Below, in pieces: positions 1 through 8,746 of a stretch of 10,391 nt of DNA. Where the stretch lies: the NCBI GenBank assembly GCA_910578385.1, contig CAJTQV010000034.1, forward strand, positions 1-10,391. Direction: 5' to 3'. Made by a program: the position numbers and the translations under genes. Under the pieces are notes generated by a model. It was not told the origin of the DNA and ran no database searches. It worked only from the letters and a program-made list of their open reading frames with translations. The stretch is from an uncultured Muribaculaceae bacterium (lineage in GTDB: Bacteria; Bacteroidota; Bacteroidia; Bacteroidales; Muribaculaceae). Position 1 is the first letter of the stretch. Each line of letters begins with the position of its first letter.

Positions 1-3
1 TTT

Positions 4-17
4 TGGTTGATGAACCA
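4..17. other. Small perfect hairpin at the left edge
   Basis: TGGTT and AACCA form a 5-bp stem around a GATG loop. It lies only 8 bp before the larger terminator hairpin, in what is probably the 3' untranslated end of a gene left of the window. It may be chance or part of that transcript's tail. Confidence 0.3.
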
Positions 18-25
18 TACAAAAG

Positions 26-58
26 AGAGGCTGCCTAAACTTGTTAGACAGCCTCTTT
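26..58 (+). terminator. Rho-independent terminator of a gene left of the window
   Basis: AGAGGCTG at 26-33 pairs perfectly with CAGCCTCT at 49-56. A further CTAA/TTAG pairing inside the loop follows a one-base mismatch, and a short T run ends the hairpin. A-rich sequence precedes the left arm, so it could also act on a transcript from the other strand. No gene is visible to its left in this window, so it most likely ends the preceding off-window gene. Confidence 0.75.
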
Positions 59-192
59 GCCATATTCAATCTACCGAGACTTCGGGCGTGGATGTGTCGG
101 GACGTTATATCGTGTGCTGAAGTGCTTTGGAGATTTGCGTGTGGCGTTGTGGAGGGTGTAATAAATTGGGGGAGAAATCGTTTTGATACAAT
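59..192. other. Non-coding spacer upstream of the regulator gene
   Basis: No ORF of note is present. A TTTG at 134-137 and a TAAATTGG at 162-169 resemble the Bacteroidales -33 and -7 boxes, but their 24-bp spacing is too long to call a promoter confidently. The promoter of the 193-1950 gene presumably lies here. A GGGGGAG tract at about 168-174 is too far from the ATG at 193 to act as a normal ribosome binding site. Confidence 0.4.
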
Positions 193-1950
193 ATGAATGG
201 GATTTGTGATTGCAGATTTGGCAGGAACGGTTATCTCAGGGCGGTGGCTCTCGTTCTGTGTCTGGTGGCGTCGGTTGTGGTCGGCCCGATTTCGTACGGT
301 CGAGCTGCAGCTGATGTGCAGACCCTTTACGCGCGGTGGCACGACATGCCGACAGCCAGACTTATGGATATGGGACGCGATTTTGACCTTGCCGATAGTC
401 CGGACAGTGCCCTTGTCTGCTATTCGATAGTGTCTGACCGGTTGACCGATACTAAAATGAACGATGAGGAGGGGCGCGTGTATGTGCGTTCTCTGGTTAA
501 CCTTGCGTATATATACGGGTCTTATTTCTTTGACTACAGCAAGTCTCTGGGTCTTCTGCAGACGGCGGCGGAAAAGTCAAAGTCCATGGGATATACTGAA
601 AACTTAGCGTATGTCTATCTGAACATGGGCGGTGTATATCTGGCCTGTAACCAGATATATGGCAACCGGTTGTTTTCCGATGAGATATGGAAATACCTCG
701 ACATGTCAATCACCGCCGGAGTGGAGTCCGGTGCATGGCAGGTGGTTTTAGTCTCTATAACAAATATCTGTTCGCTGTATCCGGAAGACCCCCGGAAAGA
801 TAAGTTTCTTGTGGCAGCTTCACGGGTTGAGAAGGCAGATATTCCGCCGGCCACACCGATGAGAGAATATACCTCGCGACTGTTGGCCGGAACCAAGGCA
901 TATGTCTCGGGCGACTATGAGGCGGCATTACGTCAGTTCCAGACACTTGAGGGACTGATACCCGACAACGAGATGCAGGCGGGACGATACCGGTGCATCG
1001 CATGGACTGCCCTTGCGGATGCGCTGTCAGGTCTCGGCCGCTATGCAGAGGCCATAGAAGTGACCGAGAAAATACTTGCCGTGTCACGGAGAGAGTATTA
1101 TGATGACGAGGCGGCCCGTGCTCTTCATAAATTGTCGCAATACAATTATGCACTGGGCGATACCGGGAAGGCCGAGGAGTATCTCTTATCATATTATTCA
1201 AAGAAAGACTCGATTGTCTCTGAGAGAGAGGTTGCGAATCTGAGCAGTATGCCGCTCACGAGCGAGATCAACAACATGGCAAGGGAAATCAAGCTGGAGC
1301 GGGAGAAAAAACAGCGGGTGCTGATCGGAATATGCGTGGCCGTGCTGTTTATCCTCCTGTTGGTACTGTATCTGGTCAGAGTAGTGAGCAGCAACCGCAA
1401 GCTACGTGACTATTCCAAGCAGATATACCGTAAATATATGGATGCGCTCGAATCGGAGAAACGTGAGAAGGTTCTGAGAGAGTCGCTCGAATCTTTCCGT
1501 CAGCAGGAGAAAGAGGCGGCAGCAGATGTGGCTGCGGAGACTCCGCCGAAAGAGCGTTACAGCAACTCGACCATTCCCCTGGATGTGGTGCGGGATATAA
1601 CGGAGAAGATTGAGCAGGTGCTTTCAGACAATGATGTCATATCGGATCCGAAGTTCTCTTTGCACCAGCTGTCGGATGCTGTGGGATATTCATACAAGAT
1701 GGTGTCGCAGGTCATAAACGAGTCGCTTGGCAAGAACTTCAAGACACTTCTCAACGAGCATCGTATAAAGGAGGCGTGCAGCCGTCTGGTCGACGGGAAA
1801 AATTACGGAGGCTATACCATAGAGCATATAGCGCAGAGCGTCGGTTTCGTGTCGCGCAGTAATTTTTCGGTGGCTTTCAAGGCGGTTGTCGGCATAACTC
1901 CGTCGGAATTCCAGCGTAATGCACGCGAAGACATCCGCAGCGGGAACTGA
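193..1950 (+). CDS. Membrane-spanning TPR sensor with cytoplasmic AraC-type DNA-binding domain
   Basis: This 585-residue protein is predicted to be a one-component transmembrane transcription regulator. Residues about 14-38 are a basic-then-hydrophobic export signal or anchor ending in an AAA-D cleavage-like site. Residues about 95-340 are helical and TPR-like; the clearest repeats are near 230-255, 265-297 and 305-337, with the A..G.Y.EA pattern. A charged segment leads into one strong transmembrane helix at about 375-396, followed by a charged coiled-coil-like stretch at 400-447. The C-terminus (about 465-578) is an AraC-type double helix-turn-helix: first helix pair around FSLHQLSDAVGYSYKMVSQV, second around IEHIAQSVGFVSRSNFSVAF, closing with the family's GITPSEFQ. 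This places the TPR region in the periplasm and the DNA-binding domain in the cytoplasm. Proteins of this design lack the kinase and receiver domains of hybrid two-component systems. Its target is not shown by sequence; the protease gene downstream, in the same orientation but with its own promoter, is a reasonable guess. The ATG at 193 is chosen because it supplies the export signal. Confidence 0.85.
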   Translation: MNGICDCRFGRNGYLRAVALVLCLVASVVVGPISYGRAAADVQTLYARWHDMPTARLMDMGRDFDLADSPDSALVCYSIVSDRLTDTKMNDEEGRVYVRSLVNLAYIYGSYFFDYSKSLGLLQTAAEKSKSMGYTENLAYVYLNMGGVYLACNQIYGNRLFSDEIWKYLDMSITAGVESGAWQVVLVSITNICSLYPEDPRKDKFLVAASRVEKADIPPATPMREYTSRLLAGTKAYVSGDYEAALRQFQTLEGLIPDNEMQAGRYRCIAWTALADALSGLGRYAEAIEVTEKILAVSRREYYDDEAARALHKLSQYNYALGDTGKAEEYLLSYYSKKDSIVSEREVANLSSMPLTSEINNMAREIKLEREKKQRVLIGICVAVLFILLLVLYLVRVVSSNRKLRDYSKQIYRKYMDALESEKREKVLRESLESFRQQEKEAAADVAAETPPKERYSNSTIPLDVVRDITEKIEQVLSDNDVISDPKFSLHQLSDAVGYSYKMVSQVINESLGKNFKTLLNEHRIKEACSRLVDGKNYGGYTIEHIAQSVGFVSRSNFSVAFKAVVGITPSEFQRNAREDIRSGN

Positions 1951-2018
1951 AAGACAGATATTTTTCAATAAAATTAATATGATTGTATAATACGCTGATT
2001 GATAGCCTGAATGATAAG

Positions 2019-2059
2019 GTGCGTCCGGTCTTTTTGATTCGGGCGCACTGCTGTTTTTT
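2019..2059 (+). terminator. Rho-independent terminator after the regulator gene
   Basis: GTGCGTCCG at 2019-2027 pairs with CGGGCGCAC at 2040-2048 (nine pairs, one G-U), with a 12-nt T-rich loop, and is followed after five bases by six T residues. It lies about 70 bp past the regulator's stop codon and separates that gene's transcript from the protease transcript. Confidence 0.8.
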
Positions 2060-2099
2060 GTTCCGAATCATGAAACAGAACCAAGAACCGGGCAAAAAA

Positions 2100-2131
2100 T
2101 TAGGAGCAAAAAAAGCTGGTTGATAATTTTG
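2100..2131 (+). promoter_or_regulatory. Promoter of the C10 protease gene (Bacteroidales type)
   Basis: TAATTTTG at 2124-2131 matches the Bacteroidales -7 consensus TAnnTTTG exactly. Exactly 20 bp upstream lies TTAG (2100-2103), a three-of-four match to the -33 box TTTG. Transcription would start near 2138-2140, giving a leader of about 90 nt before the ATG at 2230. The weak -33 box would suit a promoter that needs an activator, but that is inference. No clear operator repeat was found beside it. Confidence 0.6.
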
Positions 2132-2229
2132 CGGACGGTCCAATGCATAAATGCCGCTGATAGAAATAATCCGTAAGCATAGTTGCCTTAAGATCGAGAA
2201 TACACATTACTCAACAAATAACAGCTCTT

Positions 2230-5200
2230 ATGAAGAAAAGACTACTCTTCGCGCTCGGGGCCTTCCTACTTGCAGGGACGGTGACCCAGGCGGCGCCGGT
2301 AAGTCCGGAGCAAGCCAAGGCCAAGGCCGAGGCGTTCATGAAGCGGTCTTCCGTTCAGGGAAAGATGCGCAAGTCAGGCAAGGTGAATGCAGATCTCACG
2401 CTTGCCCACAGTGAGAAAATTGCCAAGGGAGACCAGGATGCCATCTATGTCTTTAACCGAGGTACGGATGCCGGTTACGTGCTTGTCGCCGCCGATGACC
2501 GTATTCCAGAGGTAATCGGCTATTCGGTGAGCGGAAGTTTCGATCCGGCCCGTATGCCTGTCAACATGCAGTCCATGATCGAGTCATGGAACAATCAGAT
2601 CGCCTGGCTTATCGAGCACCCCGATGCCAGAACACTCGCGCCCCAGAAGCCGGACCGAGCCATTGAGCCTCTGCTCGGTGAAATAAAATGGGACCAGGGC
2701 GATCCTTACAACCGTCAGTGTCCGGTGGTGACTCAATATAATCAGTTTGGGGATTCGAATGGTACGGGACCGGCTGCCACAGGATGTGTGGCAACAGCTC
2801 TCGGCCAGATCATGTATTATCACAAGTGGCCCGAGACCGGCAGCGGTTCAGTAAGTTATACCTCTAAAGGTTCTGATGATACTGTACAGGTATCAGTCGA
2901 TTTCGAGGGCTACAGTTACGCCTGGGATAAGATGTTGCCGTCGCTTGCCAAGAATTCCGATGCTGAAGCTATTGATGCAGTCTCGACACTGCTCTATCAT
3001 GTCGGCGCGGCTTTTGAATCGGTATATGGAGCCTCGACCGGTGCGACAGACGTATCGGTTGCGCCCGCTCTCAAGAAATATTTCGGATATGATGCCGGAG
3101 TCAGCTACCTTCGTCGTGAATTCTATACCGAAGAGGAGTGGGCCGGAAAGATTCTCAATGAGTTCGAGAATGGCCGTCCTATCGCCTACGGAGGTGTGAC
3201 ACAGAAAAAAGAAGGTCATTTCTTTGTGCTCGACGGAGTTGACACAGAAGGCTACTACCACGTGAACTGGGGTTGGAGCGGCCTGGAGGATGGCTATTAC
3301 CGTCTGACTCTTCTTGAACCCGGCTCACAGGGAATCGGAGGTGCGGAGAGCGGCAACGCCTTCCATTATGCGCAGAACATGATTATCGGCATACAGAAGC
3401 CTGTCGAGGGAAGCAAAGAGCAGATTAACTTCGCATCAGACTATATAACCAGTTTCAGCAAGACTGTGAGCCGTCAAGGCACGGCATCGCTAAAGGCTAA
3501 TGAGGTTTGGAACAGCTCTGCTACACCGGTCAAGGCCAATCTCGGTTTTGTGCTTGTGAATGAGGCAGGGGAGATTGTCTACCGTCAATGGGTCAAGCAG
3601 GAAGTGGAATATGGTGTTGAGCATGGAGAGAGCGTGCTCTCATGTGCATTCCTTATTCCTGACAATATAGAAGCCGGCACATATACTGTTCGTCCCGCAT
3701 ATCAGGTAGAGGCCGACGGTTATGCGGATCATCTCATACAGATTCCGACAGGCCGTGTATCATATTATACGGCAGTTGTAACCGACAAGAACATAGTGTA
3801 TTCTACAAATGGGGCGTACAATCTGACTATGGTTGATGTCGTGCCCGACACAGATGGTATCAAGAGCGGTGTGCGCACCAAATTCACAGTCAAGCTCCAC
3901 AACGACGGCGGCGAATTCTATGGCCCGGTACAGCTCCGCGTGTTTATAGATGGCAAAGACAAGGTATTCGGCAAGACCGATTTCCCGAAGAAGCCTGTTT
4001 GGGTCAGCATTCCCGAGGGTGATTCAGAACTTGAATTTGAGGAAAAGCTTGAGGTCCCCGGAAGTTCAAATTATGTTTTCCGTCTCTGGGGTAACGAGGG
4101 ATTGTTTGATGAGGATGGTTATCGGCAGTCGGCAAAGAACCTCTGTTCCAAGAAAGGATTCACAATCGAGGGCCCGGCACTGCCTCCGGTACTTAGTCTG
4201 GCCGATGACATGATTGCCACTACTGCCGTAGGTGGTGTCGTTCCCAAGAATGACCTGTGTGTCAAGGCATATATAGAAAACGAGGGAGGTCCCTGGACCG
4301 GTAAGCTCCGCATGGAGGTATGGCACCCCGACAGCTGGCGAGCCCCTGATGCGTATGTTGAGTTTGACGAGGTGTCAATCGATGGCGAGTGCGAGCAGTG
4401 GGTCACACTTACAGGTGGAGTGTTCCCCGATAATATTCAGGTTGGTCAGGAATATGAGTTGTGCCTTGTAGATCCGGTTGAGAATGAAGCGATGGTTCCT
4501 TCATATTACAACGCCCTTGAAGTTACGGTTGGAGAACCGGTTGAGAAAATAGCCAATCTGTCGCTTCAGGAAATATGGTTTGCTCCCGAGCAGGTTGTAG
4601 CCGGCGTTCCGACATCGGTTCAGTTTGACGTGACCAACACAGGCTATAACTACAATGGCCCCATATCGTTTGTGGTCAAGAAAGGAGACCAGGAGGTTCA
4701 TGTGTCTGCATCGCAGAATGTAAGCATCCCGAGAGATGAGAGTGTGCTTGTTGACTTCACCGAGACTTTCGAGCTGCCGACAGCTGACGATTATGTGCTT
4801 ACGCTTCTCGACGGTGAGAAAAATGAGATAGGTTCGCGGGAGGGTCTTCTCTTCACGGCCGATGCTCCGGTTCTTGCGGTTGAATCGCTTGTAGCAAATC
4901 CCGATCCGGTCGAGGCCGGAAAGACCAATGAGCTGACATACACCTTGAAGAACACGGGTTTCCGCTATGATGGTCATGTGCGGTTCACAATTCTCGAAGG
5001 AGAGACGGGCCTGTTCGAGTCGCAGGAGGTGCCGGTTGAGCTTGCTCGTGGTGAGGAGGGTGATGCAATATTCACCGAGACCTTACCCGACATCAAGACA
5101 GGCGAATACCTGTTCAGACTTCTCGATGATGCCGGCAGTACAGTGGGCGAGAGCACACTTCATGTGAGCAATGGCACAGGCATTGCCGGGGTCGGTTGTG

Positions 5201-5394
5201 CCGATGGTCTTTATGTGACTCGTGAATATGCAGTTGCCGAAGGAGCTTTGCGGATCTTAGTGTTCTCGGCCGACGGAAGTCAGGTTGCAGCCGCCGATGG
5301 TGAGAAAGTTTCAGTCATGGCGCTTCCTGCCGGAAGTTATGTGGCACGTGCGATTTTCGCCGACAGAGCCATGAGTGTGAAATTTGTAAGATAA
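2230..5394 (+). CDS. Secreted C10 (streptopain-family) cysteine protease with Ig-like repeats and T9SS-like tail
   Basis: This is a 1054-residue preproprotease. Residues 1-21 are a signal peptide (MKKR, hydrophobic core, TQA-A) with no lipobox Cys. Residues about 22-135 resemble the Spi/streptopain propeptide that keeps the enzyme inactive. The peptidase domain spans about 145-390: the nucleophile is Cys186 in AATGCVATALGQIMYYHKWP, the catalytic His is H330 in EGHFFVLDG, and the family motif YYHVNWGWSG follows at 342-351, with Asn346 and Trp347. Both catalytic residues are intact. After a linker (about 395-525) come four tandem beta-rich repeats at about 531-650, 655-768, 772-876 and 880-980, each with a pattern like 'VTNTGYNYNGPISFVV', as in CARDB/Ig-like domains. 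Residues about 983-1054 end in LPAGSYVARAIF...VKFVR, resembling a type A T9SS sorting domain. Relatives include streptopain and the Bacteroidales proteases interpain and periodontain. It probably cleaves proteins at the cell surface or outside; the substrate is unknown. Confidence 0.9.
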   Translation: MKKRLLFALGAFLLAGTVTQAAPVSPEQAKAKAEAFMKRSSVQGKMRKSGKVNADLTLAHSEKIAKGDQDAIYVFNRGTDAGYVLVAADDRIPEVIGYSVSGSFDPARMPVNMQSMIESWNNQIAWLIEHPDARTLAPQKPDRAIEPLLGEIKWDQGDPYNRQCPVVTQYNQFGDSNGTGPAATGCVATALGQIMYYHKWPETGSGSVSYTSKGSDDTVQVSVDFEGYSYAWDKMLPSLAKNSDAEAIDAVSTLLYHVGAAFESVYGASTGATDVSVAPALKKYFGYDAGVSYLRREFYTEEEWAGKILNEFENGRPIAYGGVTQKKEGHFFVLDGVDTEGYYHVNWGWSGLEDGYYRLTLLEPGSQGIGGAESGNAFHYAQNMIIGIQKPVEGSKEQINFASDYITSFSKTVSRQGTASLKANEVWNSSATPVKANLGFVLVNEAGEIVYRQWVKQEVEYGVEHGESVLSCAFLIPDNIEAGTYTVRPAYQVEADGYADHLIQIPTGRVSYYTAVVTDKNIVYSTNGAYNLTMVDVVPDTDGIKSGVRTKFTVKLHNDGGEFYGPVQLRVFIDGKDKVFGKTDFPKKPVWVSIPEGDSELEFEEKLEVPGSSNYVFRLWGNEGLFDEDGYRQSAKNLCSKKGFTIEGPALPPVLSLADDMIATTAVGGVVPKNDLCVKAYIENEGGPWTGKLRMEVWHPDSWRAPDAYVEFDEVSIDGECEQWVTLTGGVFPDNIQVGQEYELCLVDPVENEAMVPSYYNALEVTVGEPVEKIANLSLQEIWFAPEQVVAGVPTSVQFDVTNTGYNYNGPISFVVKKGDQEVHVSASQNVSIPRDESVLVDFTETFELPTADDYVLTLLDGEKNEIGSREGLLFTADAPVLAVESLVANPDPVEAGKTNELTYTLKNTGFRYDGHVRFTILEGETGLFESQEVPVELARGEEGDAIFTETLPDIKTGEYLFRLLDDAGSTVGESTLHVSNGTGIAGVGCADGLYVTREYAVAEGALRILVFSADGSQVAAADGEKVSVMALPAGSYVARAIFADRAMSVKFVR

Positions 5395-5414
5395 GTTGTG
5401 CTTCATGATGGAAG

Positions 5415-5450
5415 AGGCGGGGCATGGACTCCGGTCTTGTGCCTCGCCTT
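5415..5450 (+). terminator. Intercistronic hairpin between the two secreted-protein genes
   Basis: AGGCGGGGCA at 5415-5424 pairs with TGCCTCGCCT at 5440-5449 (ten pairs, one G-U) around a 15-nt loop. Only a weak, interrupted T tract (TTATTAATCTTA) follows. It may be a partial terminator, or a stabilising or processing hairpin. No clear TAnnTTTG box is visible in the roughly 30 bp between it and the next ATG. Confidence 0.55.
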
Positions 5451-5482
5451 ATTAATCTTAACAAAATAATACGGAAAACGAA

Positions 5483-8400
5483 ATGTGTAACAAAACAATA
5501 GCGACTACACTGATGGCAGCCGCAGCTCTTGTCGCTTCGTCGGCAGAGGCCGTCGAATTTGAGCGGACGCGGGAACTGAGGTCAGATATATTGCGTCCGG
5601 AGAAACAGGACGCACCCTTCAAAGCTCCGGGACATGCTTCTTACGAGACTGTATTGACCGGATTTGTGTATTATGCCTCATCATGGGAGAATCTGCCTGA
5701 TAACGAGTACACTCCGATGGGCATATATTCAATCAAGACCACTCCGGGTGCCCAGCCTGAGGAATTCGGCATGATTGGCAAGGCAAGCTCACACTGTAAC
5801 GGTGGAGCGGTTCTTGCGGGTGATACATACTGGTATATATGGAGACAGACTGATCCGACCGGGGCATCGGGCTTTGATATAGCCCAGCTCTATTCATATA
5901 ATATCATAACAGGTAACTTCACCGGATACGGCGTAGTGTCGGGTGAGCTGGCCTCGATTGCTGACAAGGCATGGGATCCGGTGAGCGGACAGATCTATGG
6001 CCAGTTCACGGTAGACGGTGTGCGCAAGCTCTGCATTGTTGACTATGAGCAGCAGCAACTCACTCCGGTGGCTGAGTGTCCCATGTATTACGGACTGGCG
6101 TTCGATGCGGCGGGTCAGCTTTATGGAATTGATGCTTCGGGCGTGCTTTTCAGCATAAACAAAGATACAGCCGCAGCCTCGCGCATAGGCTCGACAGGTA
6201 TAACACCGAGCTATGCACAGAGTATGACCATAGACTTCAAGACCGGAGACCTGTACTGGGCAAGTTACACTGATGCCGGTGCACAGTCTTCGGTTCTTTA
6301 CAAGGTTGATACTGCTACGGCAGCCGCGACTCTTGTGACGACATTCAACGACAATCAGGAGATAATGGGTCTTGGTGTGATGCCGGCAATTGCAGCTGAC
6401 GGTGCTCCCGGCTATGCCACCGGTCTGGCTGTTGAGACAGACAAGGCATCTACAGCTGCAAAGGTAAGTTTCGTGATGCCGTCGTACACATATATGGGTG
6501 AGCCTCTGGCCGGTGAAGTGTCATGGAAGATCATGGCCAACGGCAATGAGGTCAAGTCTGGAGAAGCACTTCCCGGAGCCGATGTTACCGAGAAAGTCAC
6601 ACTGCCGGAGGGTTCTGTGGTTGTATCGGTTGTATGCTCGAACGACGAAGGTGCCGGTCCCGAGGCTGCTCTGACCCGTTGGATTGGTCAGGGTTACCCG
6701 GAATCGCCCGAAGGAGTCCGTTTTGAAATTGACGAGAAGACCGGAAAAGTGACATTGACATGGAATGCCGTTACAAGCGGTATCGACGGCGGGTATGTGG
6801 ACCCTGCCAAGGTGACATACAATGTGATAGCTTATCCCGGTGCCCGCAAAGCAGCGACCGGTCTGACAGAGACATCGTTCACAGAGACACTTGAGGAGCC
6901 TCAGACACCCGTAGACCTGTATTATGAGGTTGTTGCCTGCAACGACTGGCGGGAATCAGAGGCTGCGGAGTCGAACCATAGTCCTTTCGGCCGTGGTTTC
7001 GAGATGCCTTATGACAATGCTTTCAATTCTTCCGATGACTTGAAACTATTCTACATTATAGATGGCAACGGCGACGGCAGCACTTGGAAGTGGTCGCATT
7101 TCTCTACGAAAACAGCTTATATATTCACAGGCACCGATGCCGATGGCGATCAGGATGACTGGTTGATTACACCGGGACTTGACATGCGTGCCGGCAGCCG
7201 CTATCTGATGTCCTATTATACAGGAGGTAATGCCGGTAATCCGGGTCAGTTCGAGGACTATCTTGAGGTAGCTTTCGGCCTTGGTATCGATACTGAGAAC
7301 TATAAGGTTGTCGAGAGTAAATACGTGTATGATATCTCAGGCCGGGTTCTTCATGAGGTAGAGATTGTTCCGGAAGCAGATGGCTATTACCATATTGGTT
7401 TCCATGCCGTATCTAATTGCAAGAGAGGTCTTGCCATGAATATCGATGACATTCATGTAGATGTTCTTGCCAATGAAAATGCTCCTGCCCAGGTGTCGGA
7501 TCTCTCGGTCAAGACATCGCAGGGAACAGCCCCGGTGACATTCACATTCAAGGCTCCGACAAAGAATGTCAAGGGTGAGAAACTTGAATCACTCACCAAG
7601 GTTGAACTTTGGCGTAACCGTTCGGAACTTGTGGCTTCGCAGGAAGTTACTGTGCCGGGCAAGCAGGTGCGGATTGTCGATAATAAGGGTTCGAAAGGTT
7701 TTACCTCGTATTCGATAGTGGCATATAATGAGCATGGGGTCGGGGAACGTCTTGAAACAGAAGTGTATCTTGGCCTTGACGTACCCGGAGTTCCTGTTGA
7801 TATCGTGTTGACGGATACCGGAAAAGGTGGTCTCAAACTTACTTGGAAAGCTCCTGAAGAGGGTGCCAACGGTGGTTATATCGATGCGGGCAACCTCACA
7901 TACAATGTATATAAGGTCAATGGTGGATATGCTGTGGATTATCTGACCGGCATAAAGGATACAGAACTTGTAATAGAGAATCATCCCGATTACTATGGAT
8001 CTAAGCAGCAACTGGTTCTTTACGGAGTCGCCGCACAGAATAGTGTTGGCGAGGGTGGCATACGCCAGTCATCGGAAGTGGTTGTCGGTCTGCCATATAA
8101 CTATCCTTTTGCCGAGAGCTGGCCGAGGGGAGAGGCTTCATATGACATGTGGTACCGTGCGAACAGCGGTAGTGAAGGTTGGCTTCCCTCTACGACCAAG
8201 GCTTCAGACAATGACGGAGGATCCGTGGAATTTGTTGCCGGTGCCGACGGAGATATGAGTTACATATATTTCGGTAAGATTTCAATGAGTCAGGCCAAGA
8301 AACCGAAACTCATCTTTGACTATTATCTTTATCCGGGCGCAGATTCGTTTATCTTGCCCGAGGTCAACAAGGCTTTTGCCGATGGATGGCATACATGCAA

Positions 8401-8716
8401 TTCAATCAACTTCAAGGATATCGAAGCCGAAGAGGGTTGGCAGCAGCATGTGATAGATCTCGGACAGTTCATGAACTATGGTTATGTGACACTGCGATTC
8501 CTCGGTAAGACCGACAGTAAACGTCCACTCTATATCGACAATGTAAGAGTAATGGATTCCGATCTGCCGGAATCGGGAGTTGATGGTATACTCATCGATA
8601 CATGTGATGACGTGATTTACTTTGACTTGAACGGTAGCCGCGTGAAGAATCCGCAGAAAGGTTCGGTTTATGTGCTTCGTCACGCTGACGGCCATACAGA
8701 AAAAGTGATTTTCTGA
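5483..8716 (+). CDS. Large secreted FN3 / choice-of-anchor J-like protein with T9SS-like tail
   Basis: This 1077-residue protein has a signal peptide (residues 1-23, hydrophobic TTLMAAAALVASS, cleavage near AEA). Residues about 55-305 hold repeated short motifs such as GLAFDAAGQLYGID and SVLYKVDTATAAATLV, suggesting a beta-propeller; this is tentative. Next come fibronectin type III-like domains (about 310-400 and 405-500) and a jelly-roll resembling choice-of-anchor J/MAM-type domains (about 505-660; key motif DDWLITPGLDM at 558-568, and the Asp-rich DGNGDG at 527-532). The same order then recurs: FN3 at about 668-765 and 768-870, and a second, more diverged jelly-roll at about 873-1025. The tail (about 1031-1077) has YFDLNGSRV.NPQKGSVYVLR and ends EKVIF, like Bacteroidales T9SS sorting ends. 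No catalytic motif was recognised, so an adhesive or carbohydrate/protein-binding role is likelier than an enzyme. It lies 88 bp after the protease gene and may share its transcript. Confidence 0.8.
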   Translation: MCNKTIATTLMAAAALVASSAEAVEFERTRELRSDILRPEKQDAPFKAPGHASYETVLTGFVYYASSWENLPDNEYTPMGIYSIKTTPGAQPEEFGMIGKASSHCNGGAVLAGDTYWYIWRQTDPTGASGFDIAQLYSYNIITGNFTGYGVVSGELASIADKAWDPVSGQIYGQFTVDGVRKLCIVDYEQQQLTPVAECPMYYGLAFDAAGQLYGIDASGVLFSINKDTAAASRIGSTGITPSYAQSMTIDFKTGDLYWASYTDAGAQSSVLYKVDTATAAATLVTTFNDNQEIMGLGVMPAIAADGAPGYATGLAVETDKASTAAKVSFVMPSYTYMGEPLAGEVSWKIMANGNEVKSGEALPGADVTEKVTLPEGSVVVSVVCSNDEGAGPEAALTRWIGQGYPESPEGVRFEIDEKTGKVTLTWNAVTSGIDGGYVDPAKVTYNVIAYPGARKAATGLTETSFTETLEEPQTPVDLYYEVVACNDWRESEAAESNHSPFGRGFEMPYDNAFNSSDDLKLFYIIDGNGDGSTWKWSHFSTKTAYIFTGTDADGDQDDWLITPGLDMRAGSRYLMSYYTGGNAGNPGQFEDYLEVAFGLGIDTENYKVVESKYVYDISGRVLHEVEIVPEADGYYHIGFHAVSNCKRGLAMNIDDIHVDVLANENAPAQVSDLSVKTSQGTAPVTFTFKAPTKNVKGEKLESLTKVELWRNRSELVASQEVTVPGKQVRIVDNKGSKGFTSYSIVAYNEHGVGERLETEVYLGLDVPGVPVDIVLTDTGKGGLKLTWKAPEEGANGGYIDAGNLTYNVYKVNGGYAVDYLTGIKDTELVIENHPDYYGSKQQLVLYGVAAQNSVGEGGIRQSSEVVVGLPYNYPFAESWPRGEASYDMWYRANSGSEGWLPSTTKASDNDGGSVEFVAGADGDMSYIYFGKISMSQAKKPKLIFDYYLYPGADSFILPEVNKAFADGWHTCNSINFKDIEAEEGWQQHVIDLGQFMNYGYVTLRFLGKTDSKRPLYIDNVRVMDSDLPESGVDGILIDTCDDVIYFDLNGSRVKNPQKGSVYVLRHADGHTEKVIF

Positions 8717-8746
8717 TTCTGATATTGTCAGGCTATCCAGTCGGAA

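Noticed and set aside
755..1201. 148-codon open frame on the minus strand inside the regulator gene
   Set aside because: Composition is unlike a natural protein (many Arg, Pro and His) and it overlaps TPR-like coding sequence on the + strand.
4501..4977. 158-codon open frame on the minus strand inside the protease gene
   Set aside because: It lies wholly inside a well-supported coding gene, has no recognisable domain or signal, and is an antisense shadow.
5483..5560. Lipoprotein signal, because a Cys follows the first Met of the FN3 protein
   Set aside because: The Cys is residue 2, before the hydrophobic core, so it is not a lipobox; cleavage fits a standard signal peptidase site near residue 23.
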